From positions 1-64,000 of the forward strand of contig NZ_CALXSK010000004.1 in the NCBI RefSeq assembly GCF_944391105.1: DNA of 64,000 bases. Direction: 5' to 3'. The translations under genes were made by a program, and so were the position numbers. This document shows positions 23,911-33,699 of this stretch, in pieces (the stretch's first letter is position 1; every line of letters starts with the position of its first letter). Source of the stretch: an uncultured Victivallis sp. (GTDB taxonomy: Bacteria > Verrucomicrobiota > Lentisphaeria > Victivallales > Victivallaceae). The notes under the pieces are model-generated. The model worked only from the letters and a program-made list of their open reading frames with translations. It had not been told where the DNA came from and made no database searches.

Positions 23911-24687
23911 ATGAAATTTTCCGAATTCTGCCAGAAAAATGCCGTAGCGGTTGCGCTGTTGGCCGCGATCATCGCACTCGGATTCTCCGTGTATGATCAC
24001 TTCCTCTTCGAAAAGCCGGTGATTGCCGTTGCCCCGGCCCCGGGAGGTGCCCGTTTCGGCGGCGGTCCGGGCGGTCCGGGCGGCGGGCGGTTCGGGGGAG
24101 GATTCGGGCGCAATCGTGCGCCGCGTCGTTCCGAAGCGTATCTTGCGAAGTTCCGCGAAATCGTTTCGCTCCGCGAACAGGAAGCGAAGTTGGCAGAGGG
24201 AGGATACCGGGCCGGCGGGATTTCCATAAGGGATGTTTTTGTCGCCGAAAGGGATTTGGCTCTTGCCCGCCTCGCGTTGATGCGAATGGAGGGGGAGTCG
24301 CGCTCTTCGGCAGGAGCGGTGGAAGCACTTGTGAATCTGAAATTTTGCGAATTGCTCAAGCAGTACGACGAGGCGGCGTACAAGAGCGGCGGCATCGATC
24401 TGAAGGCGTATACGCAAAGCAAGATCGCGTTGGCTGAGGCGGAGTTGAAGATGCTGGAATATGAGAATCTTCTGAAGCGGAACGAGACGTTTGCAAAACT
24501 CGCCGGTGAATTTTCCGCTGTAAAGTGCAATCCGGAAGTGTTAAAAGCGCTTGTCGAGGCCGAGTCGATCCGCCCTGTGCGCCGCGGCGGTCCTGGCGCG
24601 CCTGACGGGATGTCGCGTCCGTCCGGCGCGCCGCAGCCTCCGGGCGGGCATCATCGACCCGATGCGGTTCCTGTTCCTGGGAAGTAG
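23911..24687 (+). CDS. Inner-membrane-anchored, Gly-rich coiled-coil protein of unknown function
   Basis: This 258-residue protein starts with a single membrane helix (about residues 9-27). A Gly/Pro/Arg-rich linker follows (GGARFGGGPGGPGGG and onward, ~residues 43-68). A helical region (~residues 74-205) has many Glu, Lys, Ala and Leu in heptad-like spacing (VAERDLALARLALMRMEGES, LAEAELKMLEYENLL) and probably forms an antiparallel coiled coil, somewhat like TolC/OEP helical hairpins. The C-terminus is again Gly/Pro/His rich. The family is not recognised. The ATG is preceded by AAAAGGAG at good spacing. It has its own terminator and is isolated from PEPCK. Confidence 0.7.
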   Translation: MKFSEFCQKNAVAVALLAAIIALGFSVYDHFLFEKPVIAVAPAPGGARFGGGPGGPGGGRFGGGFGRNRAPRRSEAYLAKFREIVSLREQEAKLAEGGYRAGGISIRDVFVAERDLALARLALMRMEGESRSSAGAVEALVNLKFCELLKQYDEAAYKSGGIDLKAYTQSKIALAEAELKMLEYENLLKRNETFAKLAGEFSAVKCNPEVLKALVEAESIRPVRRGGPGAPDGMSRPSGAPQPPGGHHRPDAVPVPGK

Positions 24688-24706
24688 GGATGAATCAAGG
24701 AAAACT

Positions 24707-24743
24707 GTCCCGACGTATGCGATCGATGCGCCGGGACGTTTTT
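24707..24743 (+). terminator. Terminator of the Gly-rich coiled-coil gene
   Basis: GTCCCG (24707-24712) and CGGGAC (24732-24737) form the stem, followed by GTTTTT. It overlaps the last bases of the converging GNAT gene. Confidence 0.7.
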
Positions 24744-25164
24744 ATAGAATTTCCGGCGGGAGTTTCCAGAAGGTGAACTCCCGCTTCGGTTCAAATCCGA
24801 GGTTGCGGTAGAACGATTCGGTGCCGGGCTCGCCGACGAGGGCGATCCAGTCGACACCACGGCTGCGGAGCGCGGCGACAATGGTTTTCACGATGCCGCC
24901 GCCGATGCCGTGCCGCCGGAATTCCGGAGAAACTGCGATGTCCTGGATGTAAGCGTCAGAGACGTTGTCCGAGAGCGCCCGCCCCATACCGATGAGTTTT
25001 CCATCCGCATACGCGCCGACCGCGACGGCGGAGTTCGCCATGCCGACGGCGATGAACTCGGCGGAATCCTCCGGGCCGATCCAGCCGGTCTCCCGGTAGA
25101 GCCGTTCCATCGCCGCGAGATCCTCCGGCGTGAAGTGTTTGAGAATGCGGTATTCGATCTGCAT
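24742..25164 (-). CDS. GNAT-family N-acetyltransferase
   Basis: This 140-residue protein matches the GNAT fold. The beta4 strand AYIQDIAVSPEFRRHGIGGG carries the acetyl-CoA pyrophosphate-binding loop R-x-x-G-x-G (RRHGIGGG). The final FYRNLGFEPKREF segment contains the conserved Tyr/Asn-Leu-Gly-Phe element. The length is standard for small single-domain GNATs. The substrate amine is unknown. The AGAAAGGAACC stretch upstream gives a plausible ribosome site. It lies downstream of metG on the same strand with a 288-bp gap in which I see no convincing gene, so it may be transcribed separately. Confidence 0.88.
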   Translation of the reverse strand: MQIEYRILKHFTPEDLAAMERLYRETGWIGPEDSAEFIAVGMANSAVAVGAYADGKLIGMGRALSDNVSDAYIQDIAVSPEFRRHGIGGGIVKTIVAALRSRGVDWIALVGEPGTESFYRNLGFEPKREFTFWKLPPEIL

Positions 25165-25452
25165 GATGGTTCCTTTCTAAGAGTACGCAGGGCTCTCGCC
25201 AGAATTGCTGCGGCAGAGCGAGCGGTGGTTGGAGTGTCGAGAGGAAGCGGAAAACTGCCTGCAGACGAGACTCCCGGATGGCGACAACACGTCCGGGATG
25301 CACAGAGCCGGTTTCGTGGTTCGCCTGTCCCGCCCGCGACGATTGAGCGGGGCCGCGCATCCCGTGCGGAGAATTACCGGCGGAAACGTCAACATGAGCG
25401 CGGTCAATTCATCCCGGTACGACATCTCTTCCCCCAGTCTGAACCGGACTGC

Positions 25453-27393
25453 TCAGCCGACCTGTGCGCCGCTCGCAAATTCCCCGTCGATCGTGACGAG
25501 CTTGAGCTCCTTGCCGGATTTTGCCGCGAGCAGCATGCCGTTCGATTCGACGCCGCGGATGACGGCGGGCTTCAGGTTGGCGACGATCACGATGGTTTTC
25601 CCGACCAGCGTTTCCGGCGTGTACCACTGGGCGATGCCGGAGACGATCTGCCGTTTTTCCCCGCCGACGTCAAGCTGGAGTTTCTGCAGCTTGTCCGCTC
25701 CTTCGACCTTTTCCGCCGCGAGGATTTTCGCCGTGCGGAGCTCGATTTTCGCAAACTCCTCGATCCCGATCGGAGCGAAGACGTTGACGGGAGCGGCCTT
25801 TTTCTTCTTGTCCGCCGGTTTGGGAGCGGGAGCGGGCGTCTCCTCTTTCGGGGTCACGTCGATGCGCGGGAAGAGCCCGGAGGTGTCCTGCACATGCCGT
25901 CCGGCCAGGTCGCAGGGGCGGGTTCTCAGGTCGGCGATTTTCGCGTCGTTGAGCTCATCGCCCGTGTAGCCGAGCGCCTTGCGCAGCTCGGCCATCTTCT
26001 CCGGCATGACCGGGTAGAGCAGCACGGAAAACTGCCGCAGCGCATCCGCCGCGGTGAAGAGCACGGTGTTGAGCCGTTCGGTTTCTCCCTTTTTGGCGAG
26101 AGTCCACGGTGCGGTTTTTTCGAGGTAGCGGTTTCCCGCGCGGACGGCGTTCATGACGGCGGCGAGCCCCTGATCGAACTTCAGTGCGGCGAGGCTGCTC
26201 TCCATCGTGTCGATTGCGGAAGCGACTTCCCGCTTGAGTTCTTCCTCGTCGGCGGTCAGGGCGCCCGGAGTCGGGATCGTGCCGTTCGCGTTGCGCAACG
26301 TCATTTTGAGGACGCGGCTGAGCAGGTTGCCGAGGTCGTTGGCCAGATCGCTGTTGTAACGTGTGACGAACCCCTCTTCCGTGAAGTTTGCGTCGTTGCC
26401 CGGGGACATTTCCGCCATCAGGAAGTAGCGGAACGCGTCGACTCCGCAACGGTCGGCCATGTCCATCGGATTCACGACGTTGCCGAGGGACTTTGACATC
26501 TTCGTATTGCCGGTCAGCCACCAGCCGTGTGCGAAGATCGTCTTTGGCAGCGGCAGGCCGATCGCCTTGAGCATGGTCGGCCAGTAGACGCTGTGGGTGG
26601 TCAGAATGTCCTTGCCGATCAGGTGATAGCTCGCGGGCCACCACTTTTCGAACATCGCGTCGTCCTGGAGATAGCCGACGCCGGAGATGTAGTTGATGAG
26701 CGCGTCGAACCAGACGTAGCAGACGTAATCCGGATCGAACGGCAGCTCGATTCCCCACGAGAGCCGGGCTTTCGGGCGGCTGATGCAGAGGTCTCCGAGC
26801 CCCTTGCGCAGGAATCCGAGCGTCTCGTTCGCGCGGAACGCGGGCTGGATGAAGCCCGGGTGGGTCTCAATGTAGTCGATCAGCCATTCGCGGTATTTGC
26901 TCATGCGGAAGAAGTAGTTCGATTCGACGATCGAGGAGACTTCGCGTCCGCACTCCGGACACTTGCCGTCGACGAGATCCTTCTCCGTGAAGAACCGTTC
27001 ATCGCCGACGCAATACCAGCCGGTGTATTCGGCCTTGTAGATTTCGCCGCGGTCGTAGAGATTCTGGAGGATCTTGCGGACCACCTCCTTGTGATATTCG
27101 TCGGTCGTGCGGATGTAGCGGTCGTTCGTGATGCCGAGCCGTTTCCAGAGCGACTGAAATCTCTGCACGGTTTCATCGCAGTGCGCCTTCGGATCCATGT
27201 GGCGGGCTGCCGCGGCCTTTTCGACCTTCTGCCCGTGCTCATCGGTGCCGGTCAGGAAGAAGGTTTCGTCGCCGAGTGAACGGTGGTAGCGCGCGAGCAC
27301 GTCGGCCAGCACGGTCGTGTAGGCGTGACCGATATGGGGTTTGTCGTTGACGTAATAGATCGGGGTGGTGACGTAAAAGTTCTTGGTATTCAT
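25453..27393 (-). CDS. metG: Methionyl-tRNA synthetase
   Basis: This 646-residue class I synthetase has the HIGH motif as PHIGHAYTTVLADVLARY, the KMSKS loop as TKMSKSLGNVV, and a CxxC knuckle (CPECG) in the insertion domain. WFDALINYISGVGY is typical of MetG. Residues ~545-646 form a C-terminal EMAP/Trbp111-like tRNA-binding domain (FAKIELRTAKILAAEKVEGA, NLKPAVIRGVESNGMLLAA). A Lys/Pro/Ala-rich linker joins it to the anticodon domain. The upstream ATG 18 codons earlier lacks a ribosome site; MNTKNFYVTTPIYY at 27393 has AAGGAG upstream and matches family N-termini. It is divergent from guaB. Confidence 0.96.
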   Translation of the reverse strand: MNTKNFYVTTPIYYVNDKPHIGHAYTTVLADVLARYHRSLGDETFFLTGTDEHGQKVEKAAAARHMDPKAHCDETVQRFQSLWKRLGITNDRYIRTTDEYHKEVVRKILQNLYDRGEIYKAEYTGWYCVGDERFFTEKDLVDGKCPECGREVSSIVESNYFFRMSKYREWLIDYIETHPGFIQPAFRANETLGFLRKGLGDLCISRPKARLSWGIELPFDPDYVCYVWFDALINYISGVGYLQDDAMFEKWWPASYHLIGKDILTTHSVYWPTMLKAIGLPLPKTIFAHGWWLTGNTKMSKSLGNVVNPMDMADRCGVDAFRYFLMAEMSPGNDANFTEEGFVTRYNSDLANDLGNLLSRVLKMTLRNANGTIPTPGALTADEEELKREVASAIDTMESSLAALKFDQGLAAVMNAVRAGNRYLEKTAPWTLAKKGETERLNTVLFTAADALRQFSVLLYPVMPEKMAELRKALGYTGDELNDAKIADLRTRPCDLAGRHVQDTSGLFPRIDVTPKEETPAPAPKPADKKKKAAPVNVFAPIGIEEFAKIELRTAKILAAEKVEGADKLQKLQLDVGGEKRQIVSGIAQWYTPETLVGKTIVIVANLKPAVIRGVESNGMLLAAKSGKELKLVTIDGEFASGAQVG

Positions 27394-27578
27394 CAGTCGG
27401 AAGCTCCTTCTCGAAACATGGCCGCACTCGGGGGCGGGGCCATCCAAATAAAAAAAGCGCCTTCACGCGGCGGAACCGCGGATGCGGGCACAAATCATTA
27501 CCTTACAATATACCGCAGCTTCTCGTCAAACGCAACAGAATAAACAGGGTTTCCATCGAAAAAAACGGAAAAAACTCC

Positions 27579-27607
27579 TTGCAAGCGGGGGAGGAAAGAT
27601 GTATATT
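27579..27607 (+). promoter_or_regulatory. Promoter of guaB
   Basis: TTGCAA (27579-27584) and TATATT (27602-27607) are separated by 17 bases, giving a leader of about 50 nt before the GuaB start. Confidence 0.72.
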
Positions 27608-27661
27608 ACACAGTAACATTATATCAAATCTTCCAGACCCCCGATTGGAGAGAGCATAGTT

Positions 27662-29158
27662 ATGGAACGCTACATTGACAAATTCATGGCCGCATTTGAG
27701 TATGAAGGTCTCACTTTCGACGACATTTCGCTGGTGACGCAGTACGCGGATTTTCTTCCGCACGATGCGGATGTCAGCACCCGGTTTTCCCGGAACGTCA
27801 AGCTGAACATCCCGTTCGTCAGTGCCGCGATGGACACGGTCACCGAGAGCGCGATGGCGATCGCGATGGCCCGCCTCGGCGGCATCGGCGTGATTCACAA
27901 GAATCTTTCGATCGAACGGCAGGCCGATGAAGTTCGCAAGGTGAAATATTACCTGAACGGCATCATCCGCACGCCGGTGGTCTTCCACGCGGATCAGACC
28001 ATCGAAGAGATGATGAATGAAAAGCGGGCGAAGAAGTATTCGTTCTCCGGCTTCCCGATCGTCGACAACGACGGGAAACTCGTTGGGATCATCACCGCGC
28101 GCGACATCAAGTTCCTCACCGATTACAGCATTCGGATCGGGGACGTGATGACGAAGACCCCGGTCATTGCGAAGGACGGCATCTCGATGCAGGAGGCGTA
28201 CCGGATCATGCTTGAGAAGAAGGTCGGCAAACTTCCGATGGTCGACAAGGACGGCAGGCTCACCGGGCTCTACAGCTTCCTCGACGTGAAGACGCTGATT
28301 TCGAAGGAGGAGCCGGATTACAACCGCGATGATCACCATCAGCTCCGTGCCGCCGCCGGAATCGGTCCTCATGACTACGAGCGGGTGGAGGCCCTGGTGA
28401 ATGCCGGAGTCGACGTGCTTGTGCTCGACACCGCGCACGGTCACTCGAAAGGGGTGATCGAATCGGTGAAGGAACTTAAGAAGATGTACGGCGACCGGGT
28501 CGACGTCGTCGCCGGGAATGTTGCGACGGCGGAGGGGGGCAAAGCGCTGGCCGACGCGGGTGCCGACGGGATCAAGGTCGGCATCGGACCCGGCTCGATC
28601 TGCACGACCCGCGTCGTGGCGGGCGTCGGTGTGCCGCAGGTGACGGCGGTCTACGAGGTGGCGAAGGCGGTTCCGTCGGACATCCCGGTCATTGCGGACG
28701 GCGGGATCAAGCAGTCCGGCGATGTTGCCAAGGCGATTGCGGTCGGCGCATCCTGCGTGATGATGGGTTCGGTTCTCGCCGGTACGACCGAGAGCACCGG
28801 TGAAGTGACGCTGCATCAGGGGCGCAGCTATGTGATCTACCGCGGCATGGGCAGCCTCGCGGCGATGAAGACCGGTAAGGGCAGCCGCGAGCGCTACGGT
28901 CAGGACGACGTCGATGACGACGCGAAGCTCGTTCCGCAGGGGATCGAGGGAATGGTTCCGTTCCGCGGGCCGGTTGCGAACGTGATTATTCAGTTTGTCG
29001 GCGGGCTGCGTTACTCGTTCGGCTACTGCGGGGCGCGCACGGTTCCGGAGTTTCAGCGCAAGGCGAAGATGGTCCGGGTCACGGCGGCGGGGCTGCGCGA
29101 GGCGCATCCGCACGATGTGACGATGATCAAGGATGCACCGAATTATTCGGGGAACTGA
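27662..29158 (+). CDS. guaB: Inosine-5'-monophosphate dehydrogenase
   Basis: This 498-residue enzyme oxidises IMP to XMP, the committed step to GMP. The N-terminal barrel starts with [14 protein letters not shown]. Two CBS domains form the insert (~residues 98-220; [36 protein letters not shown]). The catalytic loop is [18 protein letters not shown] with Cys314. The IMP-binding GMGSLAAM and the K+ site region complete the family set. The active-site flap includes the usual RY near GSRERYGQ. The length is typical (480-500). The ATG follows a GGAGAG site. The ompH-like gene follows after 5 bp, suggesting partial cotranscription with envelope genes. Confidence 0.97.
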   Translation: MERYIDKFMAAFEYEGLTFDDISLVTQYADFLPHDADVSTRFSRNVKLNIPFVSAAMDTVTESAMAIAMARLGGIGVIHKNLSIERQADEVRKVKYYLNGIIRTPVVFHADQTIEEMMNEKRAKKYSFSGFPIVDNDGKLVGIITARDIKFLTDYSIRIGDVMTKTPVIAKDGISMQEAYRIMLEKKVGKLPMVDKDGRLTGLYSFLDVKTLISKEEPDYNRDDHHQLRAAAGIGPHDYERVEALVNAGVDVLVLDTAHGHSKGVIESVKELKKMYGDRVDVVAGNVATAEGGKALADAGADGIKVGIGPGSICTTRVVAGVGVPQVTAVYEVAKAVPSDIPVIADGGIKQSGDVAKAIAVGASCVMMGSVLAGTTESTGEVTLHQGRSYVIYRGMGSLAAMKTGKGSRERYGQDDVDDDAKLVPQGIEGMVPFRGPVANVIIQFVGGLRYSFGYCGARTVPEFQRKAKMVRVTAAGLREAHPHDVTMIKDAPNYSGN

Positions 29159-29163
29159 GCCTC

Positions 29164-29808
29164 ATGAAGCGGATGTTCGGGAAACTGCTGATTTTGTTCG
29201 CGCTTGTTTCGGTCGTGTCGGCCGCGGCTGAGACGCAGCGGTTCGCGGTGGTGAATCTCGAAAAAGTGTTCCGGGAGTATTACAAGAGCCGGATCGCCGA
29301 GGATGCCATCAAGCAGCAGGCCGAAGTATACCGCAATTATCTCGTCAAACAGAACAGCCAGCTCATTCAGCTCAAGCGGGAGGCTGAGCAGCTCCGGACG
29401 GACGCCCAGAATCCCGCGCTTTCGGAGACGGAGCGCACAAAGTTCGCTTCCGAGGCGGTCGTGAAGGCGCGTGAAGTCGCCGCCAAGGAGGCGGAACTTC
29501 AGCTTTATGCGGCCGAGCGCACCCGGACCATGCGGGAGATCGAGCAGAAAAAGCGCGAGGAGATCATGGCCGACATCTACAGGGAGGTCGACCGGCGGGC
29601 GGCGGCCGAGGGATTCAACTTCATTTTCGACTCCTCCGGCAAGACGTTGAACGACCAGCCGCTGGTGCTGCGTTTCCCCGCGTCGTGCGATTTGACCGAA
29701 GTTGTGATTCGCGAATTGAACCGCACGAAGAGCGTTTCCTCGGAGACGCAGGAGACCGGAGCCGGGGAAAAGAAGGAAGAGGCCGCTCCGGCGACCGCAA
29801 AGCCTTGA
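29164..29808 (+). CDS. OmpH/Skp-family periplasmic chaperone
   Basis: This 214-residue protein has a signal peptide (MKRMFGKLLILFALVSVVSAAAE). The OmpH/Skp core follows: FAVVNLEKVFREYYKSR, a long coiled coil with heptads of Glu/Lys/Arg/Ala (~residues 45-140), and a closing strand FNFIFDSSGKTL. Skp-type chaperones hold unfolded outer-membrane proteins in the periplasm as trimers with long helical tentacles. The C-terminal 40 residues are low-complexity Glu/Ala/Thr. It is located directly upstream of lpxD, the classic pairing, although bamA is elsewhere (47837). Confidence 0.85.
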   Translation: MKRMFGKLLILFALVSVVSAAAETQRFAVVNLEKVFREYYKSRIAEDAIKQQAEVYRNYLVKQNSQLIQLKREAEQLRTDAQNPALSETERTKFASEAVVKAREVAAKEAELQLYAAERTRTMREIEQKKREEIMADIYREVDRRAAAEGFNFIFDSSGKTLNDQPLVLRFPASCDLTEVVIRELNRTKSVSSETQETGAGEKKEEAAPATAKP

Positions 29809-29901
29809 GAATGGAATCCGTGCGCCGGAACGCGTGCGGTTATGGATTGATTTCAGATTTTTAATATCCCGCAGGGAAAAGAGAGAAACACTGGAGGCAT
29901 T

Positions 29902-30954
29902 ATGAAGCAAGTTACGCTCACGGCCGGACAAATCGCCGAAATGGTCAAGGGCACGATCGTCGGGAATCCCGACCGGGTCGTCAACAGCGTGGCCGGAATC
30001 CGGGAGGCGAAGGAGGATCAGCTCTCCTTCATCGGCAACAAGCGTTACGAACATCAGCTTGAGACGACCGGAGCGGGCGTGATTCTGGTCTGCCCTGATC
30101 TTGCCTCCGCGGCGAATGACAAATATACGCTGATCGTGACCGAACATGTCGATTATGCGTTTGCGAAGGTTGTGGCGCTCTTTGCGGAGGAACCTCCGGC
30201 GTTCGAGCCGGGCGTGCACCCCTCGGCGGTGGTGGCTGCTGATGTGAAGCTCGGTCAGGGGGTCAGCATCGGCGCGAACGCAGTGGTGGAGTCCGGCGTT
30301 GAAATCGGCGACGGCGCGGTGATCGGCGCGGGCTGCTACCTCGGTCACCGGGTTAAGATCGGAGCCGGTACGATTCTTTATCCGAATGTGACGGTGATGT
30401 ACCGCTGTACGATCGGGCGCAAGTGCATTCTGCATCCCGGCGTGGTGATCGGTGCGGACGGATTCGGGTTCGTTCCCGGCCCGCAGGGGCTTGTGAAGGT
30501 GCCGCAGACCGGTGTGGTTCAGATCGATGACGACGTGGAACTCGGCGCGAATACGACTGTCGACCGCGCCCGTTTCGGCCGCACCTGGATCAAGAGCAAT
30601 GTTAAGGTCGACGATCAGGTCATGATCGCTCACAACGTGGTGATCGGCGAGAGCTCGATTCTGGTGGCGCAGTGCGGAATCGCGGGCAGCGCCGAGCTCG
30701 GACGCGGGGTTGTTCTCGGTGCGAAAGCCGGTATCAACGGTCACATCACGATCGGCGACGGCGTGCAGGTGGCCGGAACGAGCGGTGTGGTCAAGAGTCT
30801 GCCGGCCGGAGCGATTGCGCTCGGAACTCCGGCGGAGTCGCAGCGCGAGTTCATGGCGCGGCACACGCTTCCGAGCCGCTTCGAGAAGCTCCAGAAGAAA
30901 TTTGAGGCGCTCAAGGCCGAGGTCGAGGCGCTCAAGAAGAACGGCGAAAAATAA
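29902..30954 (+). CDS. lpxD: UDP-3-O-(3-hydroxyacyl)glucosamine N-acyltransferase
   Basis: This 350-residue protein catalyses the third step of lipid A synthesis. The N-terminal uridine-binding domain (QIAEMVKGTIVGNPDRVVNS) is followed by the left-handed beta-helix of hexapeptide repeats (VKLGQGVSIGANAVVESG, IGDGAVIGAGCYLGHRVKIG). The catalytic His is in VMIAHNVVIGESS, and GTPAESQREFMARHTLP lies before the C-terminal helix. The length is typical. The ATG has CTGGAGG upstream. It follows the OmpH-like gene after 93 bp and precedes a Sel1 gene after 38 bp. Its presence shows a lipid A-containing outer membrane. Confidence 0.95.
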   Translation: MKQVTLTAGQIAEMVKGTIVGNPDRVVNSVAGIREAKEDQLSFIGNKRYEHQLETTGAGVILVCPDLASAANDKYTLIVTEHVDYAFAKVVALFAEEPPAFEPGVHPSAVVAADVKLGQGVSIGANAVVESGVEIGDGAVIGAGCYLGHRVKIGAGTILYPNVTVMYRCTIGRKCILHPGVVIGADGFGFVPGPQGLVKVPQTGVVQIDDDVELGANTTVDRARFGRTWIKSNVKVDDQVMIAHNVVIGESSILVAQCGIAGSAELGRGVVLGAKAGINGHITIGDGVQVAGTSGVVKSLPAGAIALGTPAESQREFMARHTLPSRFEKLQKKFEALKAEVEALKKNGEK

Positions 30955-30992
30955 GCCGGGATTCTCCGGCAGACGGCGGAAATGGCGGAACG

Positions 30993-32267
30993 ATGGTACG
31001 GCGGTCACACTGGCTAGCGGCATTTGTTCCGCTGTTTTTCTGTCTGCTGCTTCCTGCGGAGGAGAAGGCGCAGCCGGAGGATCCGTTGCGGCAGGAGGCG
31101 CTTGCGGGAAAGGTCGCCTCCCAGTTGAAACTGGCTTCGGAGTTCTTCTTCGGCACGGAGACGCGGCCGCGCAATCCTGTGCTTGCGGTCTACTGGTACC
31201 GCAAGGCGGCTGAGCAGGGGAGCGGAGAGGGGGCTTACAACCTCGGCGTCTGCTACGAGAAGGGGTGGGGCGTCGATCGTCCGAGCCTCATCCACGCCTT
31301 CGACTGGTTCGGCCGGGCGGCGAAGGCGGGCGTGCCGGAAGCCAGGCTGCGGCTCGGACTGCTGCTGGCGGCGGGCGTGCCGGATGAACACCTTGAAAAA
31401 GAGGTGCTCAAAGGAGTCCCGGCGGATCGCGCTGCCGCATTTCGCATGCTGCGGGAGCTGGCGCAGACCGGTTATCTTCCGGCCGCGCGCGAGTTCGGGA
31501 GACTGGTCCTCGCGGATCGTGCCGATCGTGAAACAAGCGGCGAAGAGGCGCGGAAACTGCTTCAGTCGGCGGCGAAAGCCGGAGACGTCGATTCGCTGCT
31601 GCTGCTGGCGGTCTGCTGTCGTGATGCGATCGGCGGCCCCGGCGATCAGGCCGGGGCGGTCGCGTGCTGGGAGCGTGCCGCCGGGCTGGGCAGCAACGAG
31701 GCGAAGGTCTATCTCGCTTCCGCATATGAATACGGGCAGGGGGTCAAGTACGATCCGGAACGTGCTTTCGCGCTTGTGAAAGAGGCGGCCGCGGCCGGGG
31801 AACCGCGCGCACTGCTGCGGCTCGGCGATTATTATCTGAATGGCGATATGGTCGCTTCTTCGCTCCCGGAGGCGCTGGCGTTGTATCGTAGATCGTATGA
31901 ATCAGGTTATTTGCCGGCGGCGGTCCGTCTCGGCCGGTGTGCCGAGCTCGGACTCGGGATGGCGGTCAATCCGGTCCGCGCCGCAGAGTTTTACGGCATT
32001 GCCGCGCGCGGAGGAGATCCCGATGCCCAGTACGCGTTCGGGCGCTGCCATTTGAAGGGAATCGGCATGGAGCCCGATGCCGCCGGTGCGGTGTTCTGGT
32101 TCAAGACGGCGACCGCATCCGGACAGCTCGATGCGCTTCGGGAGCTCGGGATCTGTCTGCTGACCGGGAACGGCGTCGAAAAGGACACGGCGGAAGGCTC
32201 CCGGCTCCTCGAAGCGGCCGCCGCTGCGGGAGATGCCGAGGCGCTCGTTTTTCTCAACAACAACTGA
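30993..32267 (+). CDS. Secreted Sel1-repeat protein
   Basis: This 424-residue protein has an N-terminal hydrophobic signal (WLAAFVPLFFCLLLPAEE). About nine Sel1 repeats follow: LAVYWYRKAAEQGSGEGAYN, LGVCYEKGWGV, AAGLGSNEAKVYLASAYEYG, AAARGGDPDAQYAFGRCHLKG and AAAAGDAEALVFL. Sel1 solenoids usually scaffold protein-protein contacts at the envelope. It is located 38 bp downstream of lpxD, so probably cotranscribed. It converges with rhaA 14 bp away, with no obvious terminator between. It differs from the AT-rich Sel1 gene at 1128-2057 in codon use, being fully typical of the host. Confidence 0.85.
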   Translation: MVRRSHWLAAFVPLFFCLLLPAEEKAQPEDPLRQEALAGKVASQLKLASEFFFGTETRPRNPVLAVYWYRKAAEQGSGEGAYNLGVCYEKGWGVDRPSLIHAFDWFGRAAKAGVPEARLRLGLLLAAGVPDEHLEKEVLKGVPADRAAAFRMLRELAQTGYLPAAREFGRLVLADRADRETSGEEARKLLQSAAKAGDVDSLLLLAVCCRDAIGGPGDQAGAVACWERAAGLGSNEAKVYLASAYEYGQGVKYDPERAFALVKEAAAAGEPRALLRLGDYYLNGDMVASSLPEALALYRRSYESGYLPAAVRLGRCAELGLGMAVNPVRAAEFYGIAARGGDPDAQYAFGRCHLKGIGMEPDAAGAVFWFKTATASGQLDALRELGICLLTGNGVEKDTAEGSRLLEAAAAAGDAEALVFLNNN

Positions 32268-32281
32268 ACACGCGATGGGGA

Positions 32282-33544
32282 TCAGTTCCGCAGGAGCGTG
32301 ATCTCGCGTTCGTAATTCCGGATCTCCGCCATGAAATCGCGGTCGGCCGGCACGTCGTGACGGCGGCAGAACTCTTCCCAAACCGCACCCCATGGGAGCG
32401 CGCGCGACTCCTCCTGGAGGGCGAGACGTGCGGTGAAATCCCAGGTTTCCTCGCATTTTTGCAGACGGCTGAATGGTTCGAGCAGTCCGCGGAGCAGCGC
32501 CTTCTGCATGTTCCGTGCGCCGATGACCCAGGCGGCGATGCGGTTGATGCTCGCATCGAAGTAGTCAAGTCCGATATGGATTTCCGCTCCGGCGTCCCGG
32601 CAGCGGACGGTTTCTCGGGCGATGGAGAGCAGTTCGTCGTTCATCACGAGCACGTGGTCGCTGTCCCAGCGGACGCCACGGCTCACATGCAGCAGGATTC
32701 GGTTCTGCATCACGGCGAGGGCCGAGAGCTTGTCCCCGATCGACTCGGTCGGGTGGAAGTGGCCGGAGTCGAGGCAGATCAATTTTCCCCGTTTTGCAGC
32801 GTAGGAGAGGTAGAAGTCATGAGAACCGACGGTGAAGGACTCCGCGCCGATTCCGAAGAGTTTCGACTCGACCGCGTCGAGCAGCAACGTCTCCGGGAGT
32901 TCGTCCGCGAAGATTTCGTCGAGCGATTCCCGCAGTCGTTCGCGCGGCGCAACCCGGTCTGCGGGAGTGTCCTTGAAACCGTCCGGAACCCATTCGTTGC
33001 AGACTGCAGGCGTGCCGAGCACCCGTCCGAACTCCGCGCCGATGCGACGGATCGATTTGGCATGATCGATCCAGAAGCGGCGGATCCCGGCGTCGGGATG
33101 CGAAAGGGAAAGACCGTGATCGAGCTTCGGATGCGAGTAAAATGCCGGAGCGATGTCGAGACCGAGCTTCTTCGCCTCCGCCCATGCGAGCCAGCCGGAA
33201 AACTGTTCGATCGTGAATGCGTCACGATCGACCCCGGGAACGGCACGGTCGATCTCATGACCCTGCAGGCAGATCCGGTGGCTGCCGGGAATCAGCAAAA
33301 GCGCCACGTCGAGGTCGCCGCGCAGCTCCTCCGAGTTACGGGCGCAGCCGGGATAATTTCCGGAAACGAGGCAGCCCCCCGTGAGCGCATGCCCCGTCCC
33401 TTCAAATCCCTGTACGTCGTCCCCCTGCCAGGCGTGGATCGAAAGCGGAATCGTTTCCAGTTCGCGCATGGCCTGTTCGGTGTCGACTCCGCAGCCGGCG
33501 TAAATCTCGTTTGCAATACGGTAGTTCTGATCCGTGCGTTCCAT
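32282..33544 (-). CDS. rhaA: L-rhamnose isomerase
   Basis: This 420-residue enzyme converts L-rhamnose to L-rhamnulose. Signatures are the N-terminal PLSIHAWQGDDVQGFEG, a middle block AFYSHPKLDHGLSLSHPD, and metal-binding CLDSGHFHPTE with VRWDSDHVLVMNDELLSIA. FDASINRIAAWVIGARNMQKALL is a RhaA hallmark. The length is about that of E. coli RhaA (419). The ATG at 33542-33544 has GGAGG six bases upstream and a TATAGT-type -10 (minus strand, about 33584-33589). No other rhamnose gene (RhaB, RhaD) is nearby, so the pathway is split. It converges on the Sel1 gene. Confidence 0.95.
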   Translation of the reverse strand: MERTDQNYRIANEIYAGCGVDTEQAMRELETIPLSIHAWQGDDVQGFEGTGHALTGGCLVSGNYPGCARNSEELRGDLDVALLLIPGSHRICLQGHEIDRAVPGVDRDAFTIEQFSGWLAWAEAKKLGLDIAPAFYSHPKLDHGLSLSHPDAGIRRFWIDHAKSIRRIGAEFGRVLGTPAVCNEWVPDGFKDTPADRVAPRERLRESLDEIFADELPETLLLDAVESKLFGIGAESFTVGSHDFYLSYAAKRGKLICLDSGHFHPTESIGDKLSALAVMQNRILLHVSRGVRWDSDHVLVMNDELLSIARETVRCRDAGAEIHIGLDYFDASINRIAAWVIGARNMQKALLRGLLEPFSRLQKCEETWDFTARLALQEESRALPWGAVWEEFCRRHDVPADRDFMAEIRNYEREITLLRN

Positions 33545-33699
33545 GGGGCCTCCTCCTGTCGGGTTCGAGTTGTATCTGACTCCACTATAACCGCTTTTTC
33601 CCCGAACGGAATGGACGGAAACGCGAATTTTGTATCTGTTTGTGACCTGACGTCTCTCCGGAAGCTCACTCTCCGGGCGGGATTTTTCCGGTTTCGGAA

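Noticed and set aside
25177..25425. Minus-strand open frame of 82 codons between metG and the GNAT gene
   Set aside because: Arg/Ser-rich with no conserved pattern and poorly spaced ribosome site; left as unannotated intergenic sequence.
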